From contig CM055109.1 of NCBI GenBank assembly GCA_029204225.1, forward strand, positions 47,492,612 to 47,556,611: 64,000 bases of DNA. The letters run 5' to 3'. The translations under genes were made by a program, and so were the position numbers. Positions within the stretch are counted from its first letter, which is position 1; each line of letters opens with the position of its first letter. The notes beneath the pieces were generated by a model, which had not been told where the DNA came from, searched no databases, and worked only from the letters and a program-made list of their open reading frames with translations. The stretch is from Diphasiastrum complanatum. Its lineage: Eukaryota > Streptophyta > Lycopodiopsida > Lycopodiales > Lycopodiaceae. Positions 25,301 to 35,699 of the stretch are shown here, piece by piece.

Positions 25301-28300
25301 GGTGTGGCCAGATTGAACATACGACCATCATAGAGAGAATCTAAAAGAAAAGATGAAATCAACGGTTCTGTCTTACCACACTTAGCACTGCAAAATGAAG
25401 TCAAACTTATGAGAGGTTGCATTGTAGATGGACATCAAAGTTTTGTTGTAAAACATGTGCAACTTGTCTTTGCCATTTAAGCGTTGTGATATCTGATTGG
25501 TTAGATATTCGAGGTCCAACATCGAGGTCTCAAATTCCTCTAATTTGGGACTTGCCTGCAATGAAGTAGTCACATACGGTTGGAGGATCAAATCCTGGAT
25601 TTACTGGAAACTTTGTTGGAAGCTTTACAGTTTGGACAATAGTAACACTTGACTTCAGAAATAAGAAACATTCTAAGCTATAATAGCCATATAATGTGAC
25701 TACAAGGTGGTGACACCTCATGGAAACTTGGAAAGGGTTACATTACAAAATCTATAGGCTGAGATCAATGTTCACTGTCCTCTTGTATGTCTTGTAAGTC
25801 CGGACATATGTGTACTTAGAATGCCGAATTTTCCGTATTATATGATCTCCAAAAATGATCCACACAATAAACATTTAGTGATAATGTCAATACTTTGCTA
25901 CCCACAAACACAATAATGATGGTGTAGCATTGATGAGGATAACAGATCAGTTTAGGGGAGTGATTCTTTCGGAGACTGTCTTGGGAATTTGCAGTTGTCT
26001 TTTTAAGATTTATTTTATATTATGTATATATATATTATTAAGGAAGCGGGGGTTGGACGCGCATCCGCGTCCGGACGCGGACGCCTCAGGGGTGCGTCCA
26101 GGGGTGGACGCGTTCGGCATTTTCCAATTTTTTTTTTTTTCAAAAAATAAAAAATATAGGCCCCTCCCCTCTGTCCCACATCCCCAAAACGAAATAAAAA
26201 CAATTTTCCTCCCCCTAACCCCCCCCGGAATTAATTATCAGAGGGTGTTTGGCACCCACCTGCCCCCTTGTAATAGATCCTAACACCACAGTAGGGCAAA
26301 CACTAACTGATCCACCCAACCTTGCCTACTCCCTTATATAGAGTAAGCCCCTCCTAGCCCAGTGTGAGGACTGGTAGCATGCAACTGCCAAGTGTCGGCC
26401 ACGTGGCACTGACGTGGCCGACTGCACGTCGGGACCCAACTGGGGGCCCTGTCCTGCTGACAGGGTCCCTAAATTGTGTTAGGCCCGCCATGGCTATGGA
26501 CCGTGCTGGGGCACACTACTCACACTGTCTTGCCCCATTGGTCGTGTACGCTGGACACGACCCTGACTGTGGTATCTGACCTATCTGTGTTCTCTAGGGT
26601 TCGGCACTGGTTACGAGCTCGTAACACTCCCTCCCCCTTAAGAACCGTCTTGGTCCTCTAAGACAAAGTCTGGAAAAATCTTGCGAAGGACGTTGCCTTT
26701 TTCCCAAGTGGCATTCTCAACAGGCTGATCATTCCACTTAACCAGATATTCTCGGTATAGAGTATGACGAGTCTGTGTCTCTCTACTATCAAGAATCTCC
26801 TCTGGGTTCATGTGGAGGTTGTTGAGGATCCAATGGGAGAACTAGAACACTGTCCCCTTCCAGATTTTTTGATCTGGTTAAGGCTTTTCGTAAGTGACTT
26901 ACATGAAAGACTGGAAAAACCTTACTACTGTGTGGGAGTTCTAGTTCATAGGTGACCTCGCCTAGTCTCCTACTGATGGTAAAGGGACCACAATACCTTG
27001 GAGACACTTAGCACACACTCCTGATTTGAGGGTATTAGAGTCATATGGGACTCTCAAGTAGACTTTCTCACCAGTGGAGAACTGCACATCCTGTCTGTGT
27101 GGATCTGCATAATGCCTGGCTCGATCCTGGGACTGCCTAATGCTACGCTTAGCATGTTCTATCATCTGGTTTAGGTCCTCAAAAAGTTTCTGGGTGCTAC
27201 TTTTTCCTGTTTAAACCCTACAGCTGTGGGTGAGGGTGGCTGAAAATCGTACATCAGCTTAAATGGGCTGTATCCCATAGCTGAATGTTTGGTACTGTTG
27301 TAAGCAAACTCTAATATCGAGAGATACTCCTCCCAATTAGTCTACTTCTTGCTGACGTATGCACGAAGCATATCCTCCAGCACCTGATTTACCCTTTCTG
27401 TTTGACCGTCCGTCTGTGGATGGTCGGTGGTACTCATATTAAGTTTAGTATGGAGATGATGGAATACTGCCCTCTAAAAATTTCCATTAAACTTATTGTC
27501 CCAGTCGCTGACTATGCCGGAAGGTAGACCGTACAATTTAAATAGCCAGTCTACAAACAACCTCGCTAACTCTGGAGCTCTAACGGTTGATTTGGTCGGA
27601 ATAAAATGAGCCATTTTGGTCAGACGGTCAACTGTGACCCGTATAGCGTCATTACCCATTTGGGTTTTAGGCAGGCCTACTATAAAATCCATGGAGATAC
27701 CCTCCCATTTACCAGTTGGTATTTCTAAGGGCTGCAACAACCCTCCTGCCTTTAAACGCTCTGCTTTGTTTACTTGACATTTCTGGCAACTGGTTACATA
27801 CTGTTGGACGTCCTTTTTCATACTAGGCCAGAAAAATTGCCATCGAAGAAGTTCATAGGTCTTCTGTATGCCTGAGTGTTTCGCACTAGGATTGTCATGA
27901 CATTCATATAGGACCTGCTGCCTATAATCCTCTGAATTGGCGACACATACTCTATCTTTATGGAGCAAGTACTCATCCTGAATGGAATACTGTTTCCATT
28001 TGAATCCTTGAGTCAACTGATCCTCAACCACTGGGGTTTGCTTGGGTAATACAGGCTCAGAATCCTCAACGTCATCTGACGACGTATACTCGGACTCATC
28101 ATCATCCTCAACGGAAGTTGCCGTATTCTTTGATGAACTGGCACCAGCCCCGGGAACTGGTTCTGGAGTTTGTAACTGTCTGCTTTGGACTGAGTTCTAG
28201 ATAGTAGAGAAGAATGCATCATGCTGGCACTTCCCTCTCAAGGACTCGAGTAACTCATTATGAATCTGAGTAAAACTCAGCTCGTTTATCATAGGCATTC

Positions 28301-30171
28301 TGCTAAGGGCATATGCTACTGTATTGAATTTCCCTCTTCTATATCTGATAGACATATCAAACTCTTGCATCAACTCTGCCCAACGAGCTTTCCGACTTTC
28401 AAAGGTTGATTGCAAAGGTATCTGAGACTTTCATGGTCTGTCAGGACCTCAAAGTTGGCACCATACAAATAATGCCTCCAAGTCTTAAGGGCATGGAAAA
28501 GAGTTCCTTTTCATAGACATTGTACCTAGTCTGAGCCTGCTCGAGTTTTTTACTCTCGAACGCAACTGGTCGTCCACCCTGAGTTAGTACAGCACCTACT
28601 GCAAAGTCGCTAGCATCTGTTTCGACCACAAATGGTTGATTGGGGTGGACAACTTTTAAAACTAGTGCTGTAGCTAAGGCTGTTTTGAGAGCATCAAAGC
28701 TTTCCTGTTGTGCGGACTCCCAAATGAACTCCTTTCCCTTCCCCTTTAGAAGATTTGTCATGGGAACTGCTATTTGAGCATATTCCTTGACAAATCGTCT
28801 GTAATATCCTGCCAAATCAAGAAAGATTTGAAGTTCCAAAATATTCTAAGGTCTCAGCCAACTGAGTATGGCTTTAACCTTATTCGGGTCCATTTTAATC
28901 CCATCTGACGAGATAATGTGACCCAAATATGCTACTTCTTTAACGAAGAATTCACACTTGGATTGTTTAGCATAAAGCTTATGCTTTCTGAGCAGTCAAG
29001 ACACCTTTCTGAGGTGTTTTAGATGCTCCTTCCTCGTTTTGCTGTAGACGAGGATGTCATCTAAAAATACGACTACAAACTTACCCAAGTATGGTTTGAG
29101 GACACTGTTCATCAAGGTCATAAAGGTAGCTGGAGCATTTGTGAGCCCAAATGGCATCACCTTAAACTCATAATGACCGTGACGAGTCCTAAAGGCTGTT
29201 TCCGATTTTATACGGACCTGATCCGATCTGAGGTCTATTTTTTTGGAAAACTTAGCCCGGTCGAGTTGATCAAACAACTCGTCTGCCCGAGGCATAGGAT
29301 ATTTATTCTTAATTGCGAGTTTATTGAGGGCACTATAATCTACGCAAAGACGCATAGATCCCTCTTTCTTTTCACCAAAAGGACTGGTGAGGCCCATGGT
29401 GAACTATTGGTCTGAATTTGGCCTTTCCCAAGATAATCTGTTAACTGCCTAGTTATTTCTTCATCCTCTGTTCGGCTGACCCGATACGGAGGTTTAGAAA
29501 CAGGTGCTGTACCTGGTACTAGGTTTATTACATGATCTACCTCTCTGCTAGGTGGCAAACCATGTGGCAAATCTTCAGGAAAAACATCTTTAAATTTAGA
29601 CAATAAAGTTTCTAATCAGAAATAGAAACTTTAGGAATAAACTGAAAGTCACATAAGAATACCTGATGGTCATCGTCTCCGATTAGCTGACAGAGCTCTG
29701 AACTGCAGACCATAGGACTGTTGGGAACATCATGTTCCCCATGCAACTGGATCTCTCGGCCTTTATGCTGAACGTTGAGGGTGTTCTCTTGATAATTTCT
29801 GTGGAGGGAAGGTCCTAAACTCTAGAGCCAATCTTAGCAAATTTCTCCTGGAAATCAGAACTAGATCACCTAAATTACAGCGATGTACAGGTCAGCGATG
29901 CGCTCCCCGGATGAACTTCAATAGCTTACTAATTACTTATGCTCCACAGTGTCATTCAACAAAGGGAAGTACAAGACCTACATAGTACTATGGCCTTTAT
30001 GATGAGATAGGTTTAGGGTTTTGTGATGAACTCCAACAACAACACTGAAAGGAAACGAGAATTCTGTCACTGCCGTAGCAGAATAGAATGGGATGATCAG
30101 ATCGGATGATGAGATTTTTTGAAAGCATAAGGTCCTTATGCTTTTGACTGCTTTTGACCCTAAAATGCTCG

Positions 30172-30231
<60 letters not shown>

Positions 30232-31637
30232 TGATTTTATATCTGGGGAGTGTAACAGCAGAAGGAGAACTGCAGCAACTCTCCCTTTGAGAAGAGGCGA
30301 AAGATAACATGCAGAGATACACTTGGATCTCAAAGCTTATCTGAATCACGAACACGTGTGCGTCTAGCCCTCACAATCAGACAGGAAACTAGTCCTGTGA
30401 ATCAATCTCCAAAGGATGGGTCACCAGCAAGTAATGTTTCTATGCAAAAGGACGAAGACAGGAAGCTTGAAATCGAAGACCTATTGAATATGAAGATGAG
30501 TGGCAAGACAAAATATGATTTCAAGGTATTTTGTTTCAGAAATGCGGTTCATAAATAAGGGCTTTCAAGATTTACATCTGCAGGTGGACTTTTCCTAGTA
30601 TACTGCATTCCTTTGTGAATATTCTTGTTCATGTTATAGTCATGACAATTCAACATATTCCTTGACAGGGTAAGAGTGAGCAGATGATGGAGTATATTAA
30701 GAAACTCCGAGCATGCATACGACAACTTCAGGATTGCGAGAACAAGTGTAGTGAGGAAAAAAAGCAAATTGAAGATCAATTGATTCGACAGAGAAAAGAT
30801 CACAAAGAAGCTGGTTGTTTTTTCCTTCCCATCGTGAAGCTTCTGCATCCAGTATTGCTATGAACTTGGCTTCTTTTTTACACAAAATGATAGTGTCAAA
30901 CCTTGAATGATACCAAAGTTAATTACGTTACACTTAAGCTTTTCCTGCTGTTTTCATTTCCAGAAGCTATTTTGAAGGCAAAGCAGCAGGAACTGGAAGA
31001 AGGACTTTTGGAATTGAGGCAAATGTGTAGCGCGTTGGAAGTAAAGCTGACAGTAGCTTTATCTGAAAAAGAGGTACCTGAGGATTACTCATGCTTGCTC
31101 TTACTAACTTCATGGCTTACAACTATCAAGAATTTAGAATTAGAAGTTTTAGAATTAAGGTGTAATTATCTAGCATATATGTTCTGAAGTTGTTTTTTTA
31201 TGTGAGTAAAACAGGCTTTAAATGTGGAAAAAGAGAGAGATGGAGAGTTGTTAAAAGCTCTAGCAGAGGAGAAAGCAAATCTTCTCGAAGAAGTAGGAAG
31301 AGTGCAGAATGACATATCGAATCTCAACCAGCAGGCATGGATCTTCTTTTTGAGGAGCAGTAATTTACTGTTGGCTAAATAATAGATAAATTTACTGTTG
31401 GAAACTGTCTTTGAACTGCTTTCATTATGACAGGTAGGGTCTCTGCAAGATCTAAATCGACGGCTGCAGGAGTATAATACAAGCTTGCAGCAGTACAACA
31501 GCAAACTGCAAAAAGACGCATCTAGTGCTGCAGAAGCAATATCTCGCGTGCAGAACGAAAAATCTGCAATCATGGAGACCCTTAGCACCCTCAGAGGTCA
31601 CTCTGCTGCCATTCAAGAGCAGCTTGATATTTCCAAA

Positions 31638-31685
<48 letters not shown>

Positions 31686-34600
31686 CGCCTTTCAAAATGG
31701 TATATAAGACAGGGAGATGCACATAAAATTAAACAATTAAGGCTGCACAGTGTGTCTCCAAAAATAAAACTAGACTAAATAGAAACATATCAATGCTAAA
31801 CCCTTTTCCTGTTTGAAACTGACGATGTTTTCAAATACTTCCAAGGCAAAACGGCCATCTTAGTCCACATTGTGTTTGGGTCTTGTGACTTTCTAGCATG
31901 TTGTTCATTGATATTTCAGAACATTTGCCTCATATTCTGAACCTTCACACTGTTGCTCATCTGTATATTCTAGTTGTAATCCATTGAGATTATTTTTGGG
32001 GTTTCCAGTCAGAGAGACCATGATTTGATTCTGCGTTTCGTCCGTATGTTGCGTTCTTTGTACCACAATGATGATAAACTCGTATTTTATCACAAAGGGA
32101 GTGTCATGGAGATCAGTTAGTAATTTATTGCCACAAGTACTAAATTTTTTTGACAATTATTAGTTCGAAGTATTTTACATTGGAGATATCATTGTGCAAC
32201 AATAAATGAATTTGGGCTTCTATTTCTCAGACAGCTGTGCAGGATGGACTAAGGCAGAAAAAAGATTTGCTTGAAGAGGTTGACAGGGTAAGACGTGAAC
32301 TGCAGCGTGTTCTAGATGAGAGAAATCAATATTGTGCACAGGTGCTAGCTTTGACTGAAGAGAACAATTGTTATAAAGAATCTACTGCAAAATCTGCTGC
32401 AGAAATGGAATTTTTAATGAGCAAAGCTGCAACATTAGAGGTAATGCAGTTTCAATAAAAAGATTGATTGGACCTTTTGTAATGGAAATCAAATAGTGCG
32501 CGCTGCAACTTGATGTACTAAATGATGAACAGGAGTGCCTCTCATCACAAACTGAGCAAGTAAAGGAGCTAAATCAACAGCTTGAAACTGCAAATAAGAA
32601 ACTACAGGTCTGTATGAGTTAAGATTTTGTTCTCATCATTCCTATGAGATATCAAGCCATTACCATATCTTCTAGCAAATAGTAACATTGGTAGCATCAA
32701 AATAATGGTCTCATCAGGATTTTATTTATAACTCACGCAGGTCCTCGAAGCTGCAGTATTGCATCAAAGTACAGATGGAGCAGAGTACCTAATGAGGCAG
32801 GAGGAGTTGCAAAACCGGCTTGCTGAGGCCGAACTAAGATTGAAAGAGGGAGAACTTCTTCGTCGCAAATTGCACAACACAATCCAGGTGCTTTAGTCGT
32901 AAGTTGGTGTTATGTTTGTGACACTTATGGGGCCCAGAAAATTACATTTAGCTAAATATTTCTGAGCTCATCGATTTATGTTTGAACTTTTGGATTTCTT
33001 GTAGGAGTTGAAGGGAAACATAAGGGTCTTCTGTAGAGTGCGCCCATTGTTGCAAGAAGATGAACAATGTGATGCAGAGCCTCCCGTAGTACTCTATCCA
33101 ACTTCAACTGAATTGCTTGGGCGAGGTGTGGAGTTGTTTCAGTCCCAAGGTTGGTGGTGCTATACAATTTTATTCTGTATTATGGGTATGGGGAACATTT
33201 TAATGCTTTCGTAAATGCTGATATATCTAGGAACAGCAGTGGCAATACAGGTTTGTTTGACTGTGATGTTTTACTAGTCTGAGTCAAGGCAGTGAAGCTC
33301 TCTTTCCCTGAGAGATTGTAGATATTTTGTGGCAGTCCCTATGAGACCTATTTCCAAGTAGTTAATGCATAGGCATAGGTACACCACAAGACCAAAAGTG
33401 TTTGAGGATTTGAGAAAGGCCTAATCACGCATTTTACATGTGCTGAACTTTGGATGCTGCAGGGCCGAGGTATTCCTTTACGTTTGACAAAGTTTTTAGT
33501 CCAGAAGCTGGCCAGGAGGAAGTGTTTTCAGAAATTTCTCAACTTATTCAGAGTGCATTGGATGGTTACAAGGTGCACTTGAAACCTTAATGCTACCAAT
33601 TCATGCAATCAGAGGATGGTTATGTGCCATATCTAGCTTATCAAACGTCCTAGATTCTGCTTTTGTCATAGCAATTTAGAATTGTGTTCAAATCTTTCAT
33701 GTGTAAATACTTTGCTTATTTATGCTTTCTGTGAAGCTGCAGGTTTGTATATTTGCTTATGGACAAACAGGATCTGGTAAGACACACACTATGTTGGGAA
33801 ATCCTGACTTGCCAGATGAAAGGGGTGTTATTCCAAGGTCTCTAGAGCAAATATTCAAATCCAGTCAAGAATTTCGCTCCAAAGGTTGGAGCTTCAGATT
33901 GCAGGCATCCATGTTGGAGATATATAATGAAACAATTCGGGACCTTCTGAGTGTTACAAAGTGCAGCAATACAGATGGGGTATCAGCAAAACAATATGTT
34001 GTAAAGCACGATCAGAATGGAAATACATTTGTGTCAGACCTCACATTGATTGATGTGACCAACTGGAAGGAAGTTTCTTCTCTACTGCGGCGTGCAGCTC
34101 AGAGCAGGTGAATGTCATGCCATAGCATGGCATCCTGATTTCTGTCATCATCATCCTTTTGTGATTTTAAAGAACTCGAATTTATATCTAATGTGATGTT
34201 GTTACCAACATTTGTGCTTTGATTTCAGGTCGGTTGGAAAGACAGCCCTCAATGAGCAATCCTCTCGCAGTCACTGTGTTTTTACTTTACGCATTTCTGG
34301 CATCAATGCTGTACGTAGTAGAAAAAGTTCATTGCTTTCATTATTATCTGGAACACATAAATTTGCCATTGCCAACATAGCTAGACCGCCACGTGAAAGT
34401 TTTCCTCGAAAGGTCCGAACTAGTCATGTGATGCAATGAGGGACAATCAAGTTCCTTACAAAGTAGCAGGAATGGTCTTTCTAGTGCTCTCATCGGCGCT
34501 AAGGATCATTTGATAAGTTCCGCAAGCATGTTTAAGCAAGACATGATGTTGAAAATTACCAAATCACGAACAAAGGTCTCCAGAAAGACCATTCCTCATA

Positions 34601-35699
34601 CATAATGTTGAGTGAAAATTTAACTTTATTTTACACAGCACGAACTTGAAAATTGGCTAAAAATTCTTATCCTTACCCAAAAACAATCTTAGGATGTCGT
34701 GTACAGATTTACATGTGAATTGGGAAAGAAATCTTACCAGCAGTAAGAAATCCTTATTGGCCATAAAAATCATTAAGGATTTCTATTTCATACCTCTCAA
34801 CGTCCTGAACTTCTTTTACTTGTATAAGCTCATGGCCTTGTACTTGCAAGGAGCCAAAAATGACACTGTCATTGCTATCTCAACTGCGAACAGAGTACAG
34901 AGCAGGAGGTGCAAGGGGTATTGAACCTCATAGACCTAGCTGGAAGCGAACGACTATCCCGCAGTGGGTCGACTGGTGATCGCCTAAAAGAAACTCAGGT
35001 TGGTTGTTTAAGGCTTTCTAGATAGCTATCCTGCACTGCTGAGTTCCGTTTTTTACTTTTTTTGTAGTCCGGACATTTGCCCAAAAGACATCAGAGGACA
35101 GAGATGTAAGTGTATGTATAAGAATCTGCTAGGATGTGCGGTCTGCCCATTCATGTTATAAGCTTAATTGACTTGCCATATGCATGACCAAAGCAAGGAA
35201 GTTCACAACTGGTGTCCTAGGCACATGCTGATCCTAACGTCTTTCTTGAAGGCTGAGGCTATCTGTTTTTTGTCGGGGAATTTGGGTGTTTGAAATTAGC
35301 AAGCAGTCATGCTCCACCTGTTGATATTCTTTCGTTGCTCCAGGCAATCAATAAAAGTTTGTCTAGCCTGGGTGATGTGATTGTTGCAATCGCCAATAAG
35401 GATCAACACATTCCTTATCGTAATTCAAAGCTTACGTACCTCCTTCAAGTAAGCTCTACTTTCCATGTTCTTTACACTACTGGTATTGCATTTATGTTAT
35501 TATCTGGAAAACCACAACTGATTAACCTTTGTCTGTCTTGCAGCCGTGCCTAGGAGGTGACTCCAAAACCTTGATGTTTGTGAATATTTCGCCAGACTCC
35601 AAGTCTTTACATGAATCCCTTTGCTCCTTGCGGTTTGCAGCGAAGGTCAATGCGTGTGAGATAGGGGTACCCAGGAGGCATACTAGCACACATCTCTAA
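16389..35699 (+). CDS. KIN14: Kinesin-14, C-terminal motor (ATK1/ATK5 type), 15 exons including an inferred first exon
   Basis: A minus-end-directed microtubule motor of spindle and phragmoplast. Clear exons: 30259-30525, 30669-30813, 30964-31073, 31215-31334, 31434-31637, 32231-32440, 32533-32607, 32741-32887, 33005-33149, 33463-33572, 33743-34107, 34229-34310, 34894-34998, 35344-35448 and 35544-35699, all joining in frame. An N-terminal block (SPFEKRRK) and a long coiled coil ([19 protein letters not shown]) are followed by the kinesin-14 neck and motor start [13 protein letters not shown], the P-loop GQTGSGKT, switch I NEQSSRSH, switch II DLAGSE, and the end [11 protein letters not shown]. 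The exon at 30259 has no start codon. The likely first exon is 16389-16454 (22 codons, [11 protein letters not shown]...), ending at a good donor CTGT|GTAAGA in the right phase. Joined, the protein is about 803 aa, close to the 790-793 aa of ATK5/ATK1. Exons from 30259 onward are near certain; exon 1 is an inference of moderate strength. Confidence 0.9.
16455..18175. other. Start of kinesin intron 1 or intergenic DNA, nothing recognised
   Basis: AT-rich sequence with short frames only. If the first-exon inference is right, it is the 5' part of a 13.8-kb intron. Confidence 0.4.
18176..19160 (-). pseudogene. Decayed hAT-family transposase (BED zinc finger plus DUF659 core)
   Basis: Read on the minus strand. 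A BED-type finger lies at 18934-19155, with the order W-H-C-x-F-C ... [11 protein letters not shown] typical of plant hAT transposases. It is followed in a shifted frame by [13 protein letters not shown] and LLMEEEQR, the usual sequence after the finger. A Ser/Thr/Pro-rich linker built from GATGG-like repeats covers about 18640-18860. The DUF659 region lies at about 18290-18420, with [18 protein letters not shown] and IVWTPCATH. Several frameshifts separate these blocks, and the catalytic C-terminal hAT dimerisation region was not found. It is a dead copy. No terminal inverted repeats were located. Confidence 0.75.
19161..20563. other. Intronic/intergenic DNA between the hAT relic and the TRIM array, nothing recognised
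   Basis: Short frames only. The first part may include the 5' region of the hAT element. Confidence 0.4.
20564..20716 (-). repeat. TRIM LTR copy 1
   Basis: Starts TGTTAG and ends CACA on the minus strand. The tRNA-like part is 20593-20663. The B box is intact (GGTTCAATCCC); the A box has one change (TAGCTCAGTGT). It is followed by the full-length 72-bp interior (20717-20788). Confidence 0.85.
20789..20939 (-). repeat. TRIM LTR copy 2
   Basis: The A box is intact (TAGCTCAGTGG); the B box has one change (CGTTCAATCCC). On its right it abuts the first shortened interior. Confidence 0.85.
20969..21120 (-). repeat. TRIM LTR copy 3
   Basis: A and B boxes both match consensus. It is flanked on both sides by the shortened 29-bp interior. 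Confidence 0.85.
21150..21302 (-). repeat. TRIM LTR copy 4
   Basis: A and B boxes are intact. The first bases of the LTR are changed (CGTTAG instead of TGTTAG). Confidence 0.85.
21332..21484 (-). repeat. TRIM LTR copy 5
   Basis: A and B boxes are intact. It is followed by a full-length interior (21485-21557) with primer-binding site and polypurine tract. Confidence 0.85.
21558..21692 (-). repeat. TRIM LTR copy 6, truncated at its 5' end
   Basis: The copy keeps the tRNA-like part, with B box GGTTCGATCCC and a changed A box (TAGCTCAATTG). It breaks off in the GGGCTAT region, where the sequence turns into the opposite orientation. Confidence 0.8.
21705..21859 (+). repeat. TRIM LTR copy 7, inverted
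   Basis: It is preceded by its own polypurine tract GAGGGGGAG. It starts TGTTAG and ends CTTTTCACA; no primer-binding site follows. Together with copy 6 it makes a large inverted repeat (arms about 120 bp). Confidence 0.85.
21760..21830 (+). other. tRNA-like sequence within TRIM LTR copy 7 (representative of all seven)
   Basis: The 71-nt sequence folds almost as a complete class I tRNA. In the consensus, acceptor arms GGACGGG and CCCGACC pair at six of seven positions. The D stem is GCTC/GAGC, the anticodon stem CCCC/GGGG, the variable loop about 5 nt, and the T stem CTAGG/CCTAG pairs perfectly. The A box (TAGCTCAGTGG) and B box (GGTTCAATCC) match the RNA polymerase III consensus with tRNA spacing. 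A TTTT run lies near the LTR end and could terminate transcription. The anticodon loop begins CC rather than having U33, so it is unlikely to be a working tRNA gene. Confidence 0.75.
21940..23835. repeat. Pair of diverged direct repeats of an unidentified family
   Basis: Approximately 21940-22340 and 23390-23835 share the order: AACCCAACCAA, CTAGCCCCCAAGCT, a TATACTTATACCC block, GTGACACCTC, GGGCCA, CACTGATAG, CACCATGAGTTT, AGGCCT, AATTATGA, and a terminal GGGCATGACA. Divergence is high. They could be old LTRs around a 1-kb interior or two insertions of one repeat; no primer-binding site was seen. Confidence 0.5.
23836..26030. other. Intronic/intergenic DNA, nothing recognised
   Basis: No coding exon, repeat unit or transposon motif was recognised. 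Confidence 0.4.
26031..26245. repeat. GC- and CpG-rich patch with a 16-bp palindrome
   Basis: GGACGC-type motifs recur at 26050-26115. CCGCGTCCGGACGCGG at 26065-26080 is its own reverse complement. This composition is unlike the AT-rich surroundings. It lies next to the left end of the gypsy LTR and may be part of another element. Confidence 0.5.
26246..26626 (-). repeat. 3' LTR of the gypsy element
   Basis: It starts TGTTACGAGCTCGTAAC on the minus strand, directly after the polypurine tract. It contains the TATATA-like stretch near 26335 and several GTGGC/CCACG motifs. The outer edge is approximate. Confidence 0.65.
26789..28031 (-). pseudogene. Gypsy integrase with H2C2 zinc domain, core and C-terminal region
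   Basis: The frame at 27474-28031 holds the integrase zinc domain (H-x-G...SCQKCQ) and core ([28 protein letters not shown], where the usual SDRD has become SDWD). The frames at 26962-27165 and 26789-27007 hold the C-terminal part, with LSPRYCGPF-type and FHVSHLRK motifs. A frameshift and a gap separate these frames and the middle of the core is interrupted. The protein is not made intact. Confidence 0.85.
28197..29880 (-). pseudogene. Gypsy protease remnant, reverse transcriptase and RNase H
   Basis: Frames at 29340-29603, 28996-29397, 28441-28839 and 28197-28415 together cover the reverse transcriptase from [17 protein letters not shown] through [22 protein letters not shown] and the catalytic FLDDILVYS. 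They continue to the RNase H motifs [22 protein letters not shown] and ALSRMP. There are small deletions (a few residues after IDLRS) and frameshifts between frames, so it is non-functional. Confidence 0.88.
30174..30229. repeat. (GA)n microsatellite, about 56 bp
   Basis: Lies about 30 bases upstream of the acceptor of kinesin exon 2, in the intron. Confidence 0.95.
31640..31683. repeat. (GA)n microsatellite abutting a kinesin splice donor
   Basis: The run begins inside the donor of the intron after the exon ending at 31637 (AAA|GTAAGAGAGAG). Confidence 0.95.
34468..34596. repeat. 15-bp inverted repeat in a kinesin intron
   Basis: AGGAATGGTCTTTCT at 34468-34482 recurs as its exact reverse complement at 34582-34596. 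This delimits a 129-bp segment that could be a small foldback element in the intron 34311-34893. Confidence 0.6.

Larger units (their letters stand above)
26246..29880 (-). mobile_element. Ty3/gypsy LTR retrotransposon, 5'-truncated and decayed
   Basis: Read on the minus strand, the order is part of protease, reverse transcriptase, RNase H, integrase, polypurine tract and 3' LTR, i.e. Ty3/gypsy order. The polypurine tract (AAGGGGGAGGGAG, 26627-26641 region) directly precedes the LTR start TGTTACGAGC at 26626. The left LTR edge is put near 26246 but could be about 25 bases further in. No second LTR, primer-binding site or gag was found on the right side, so the copy is truncated near 29880. 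It lies inside the inferred first intron of the kinesin gene, in antisense orientation. Confidence 0.9.

Noticed and set aside
30024-30110. ATG at about 30024 (MNSNNN...) as the kinesin start
   Set aside because: The frame ends within about 25 codons and does not join the exon at 30259. The 16389 exon fits phase, donor and protein length better.
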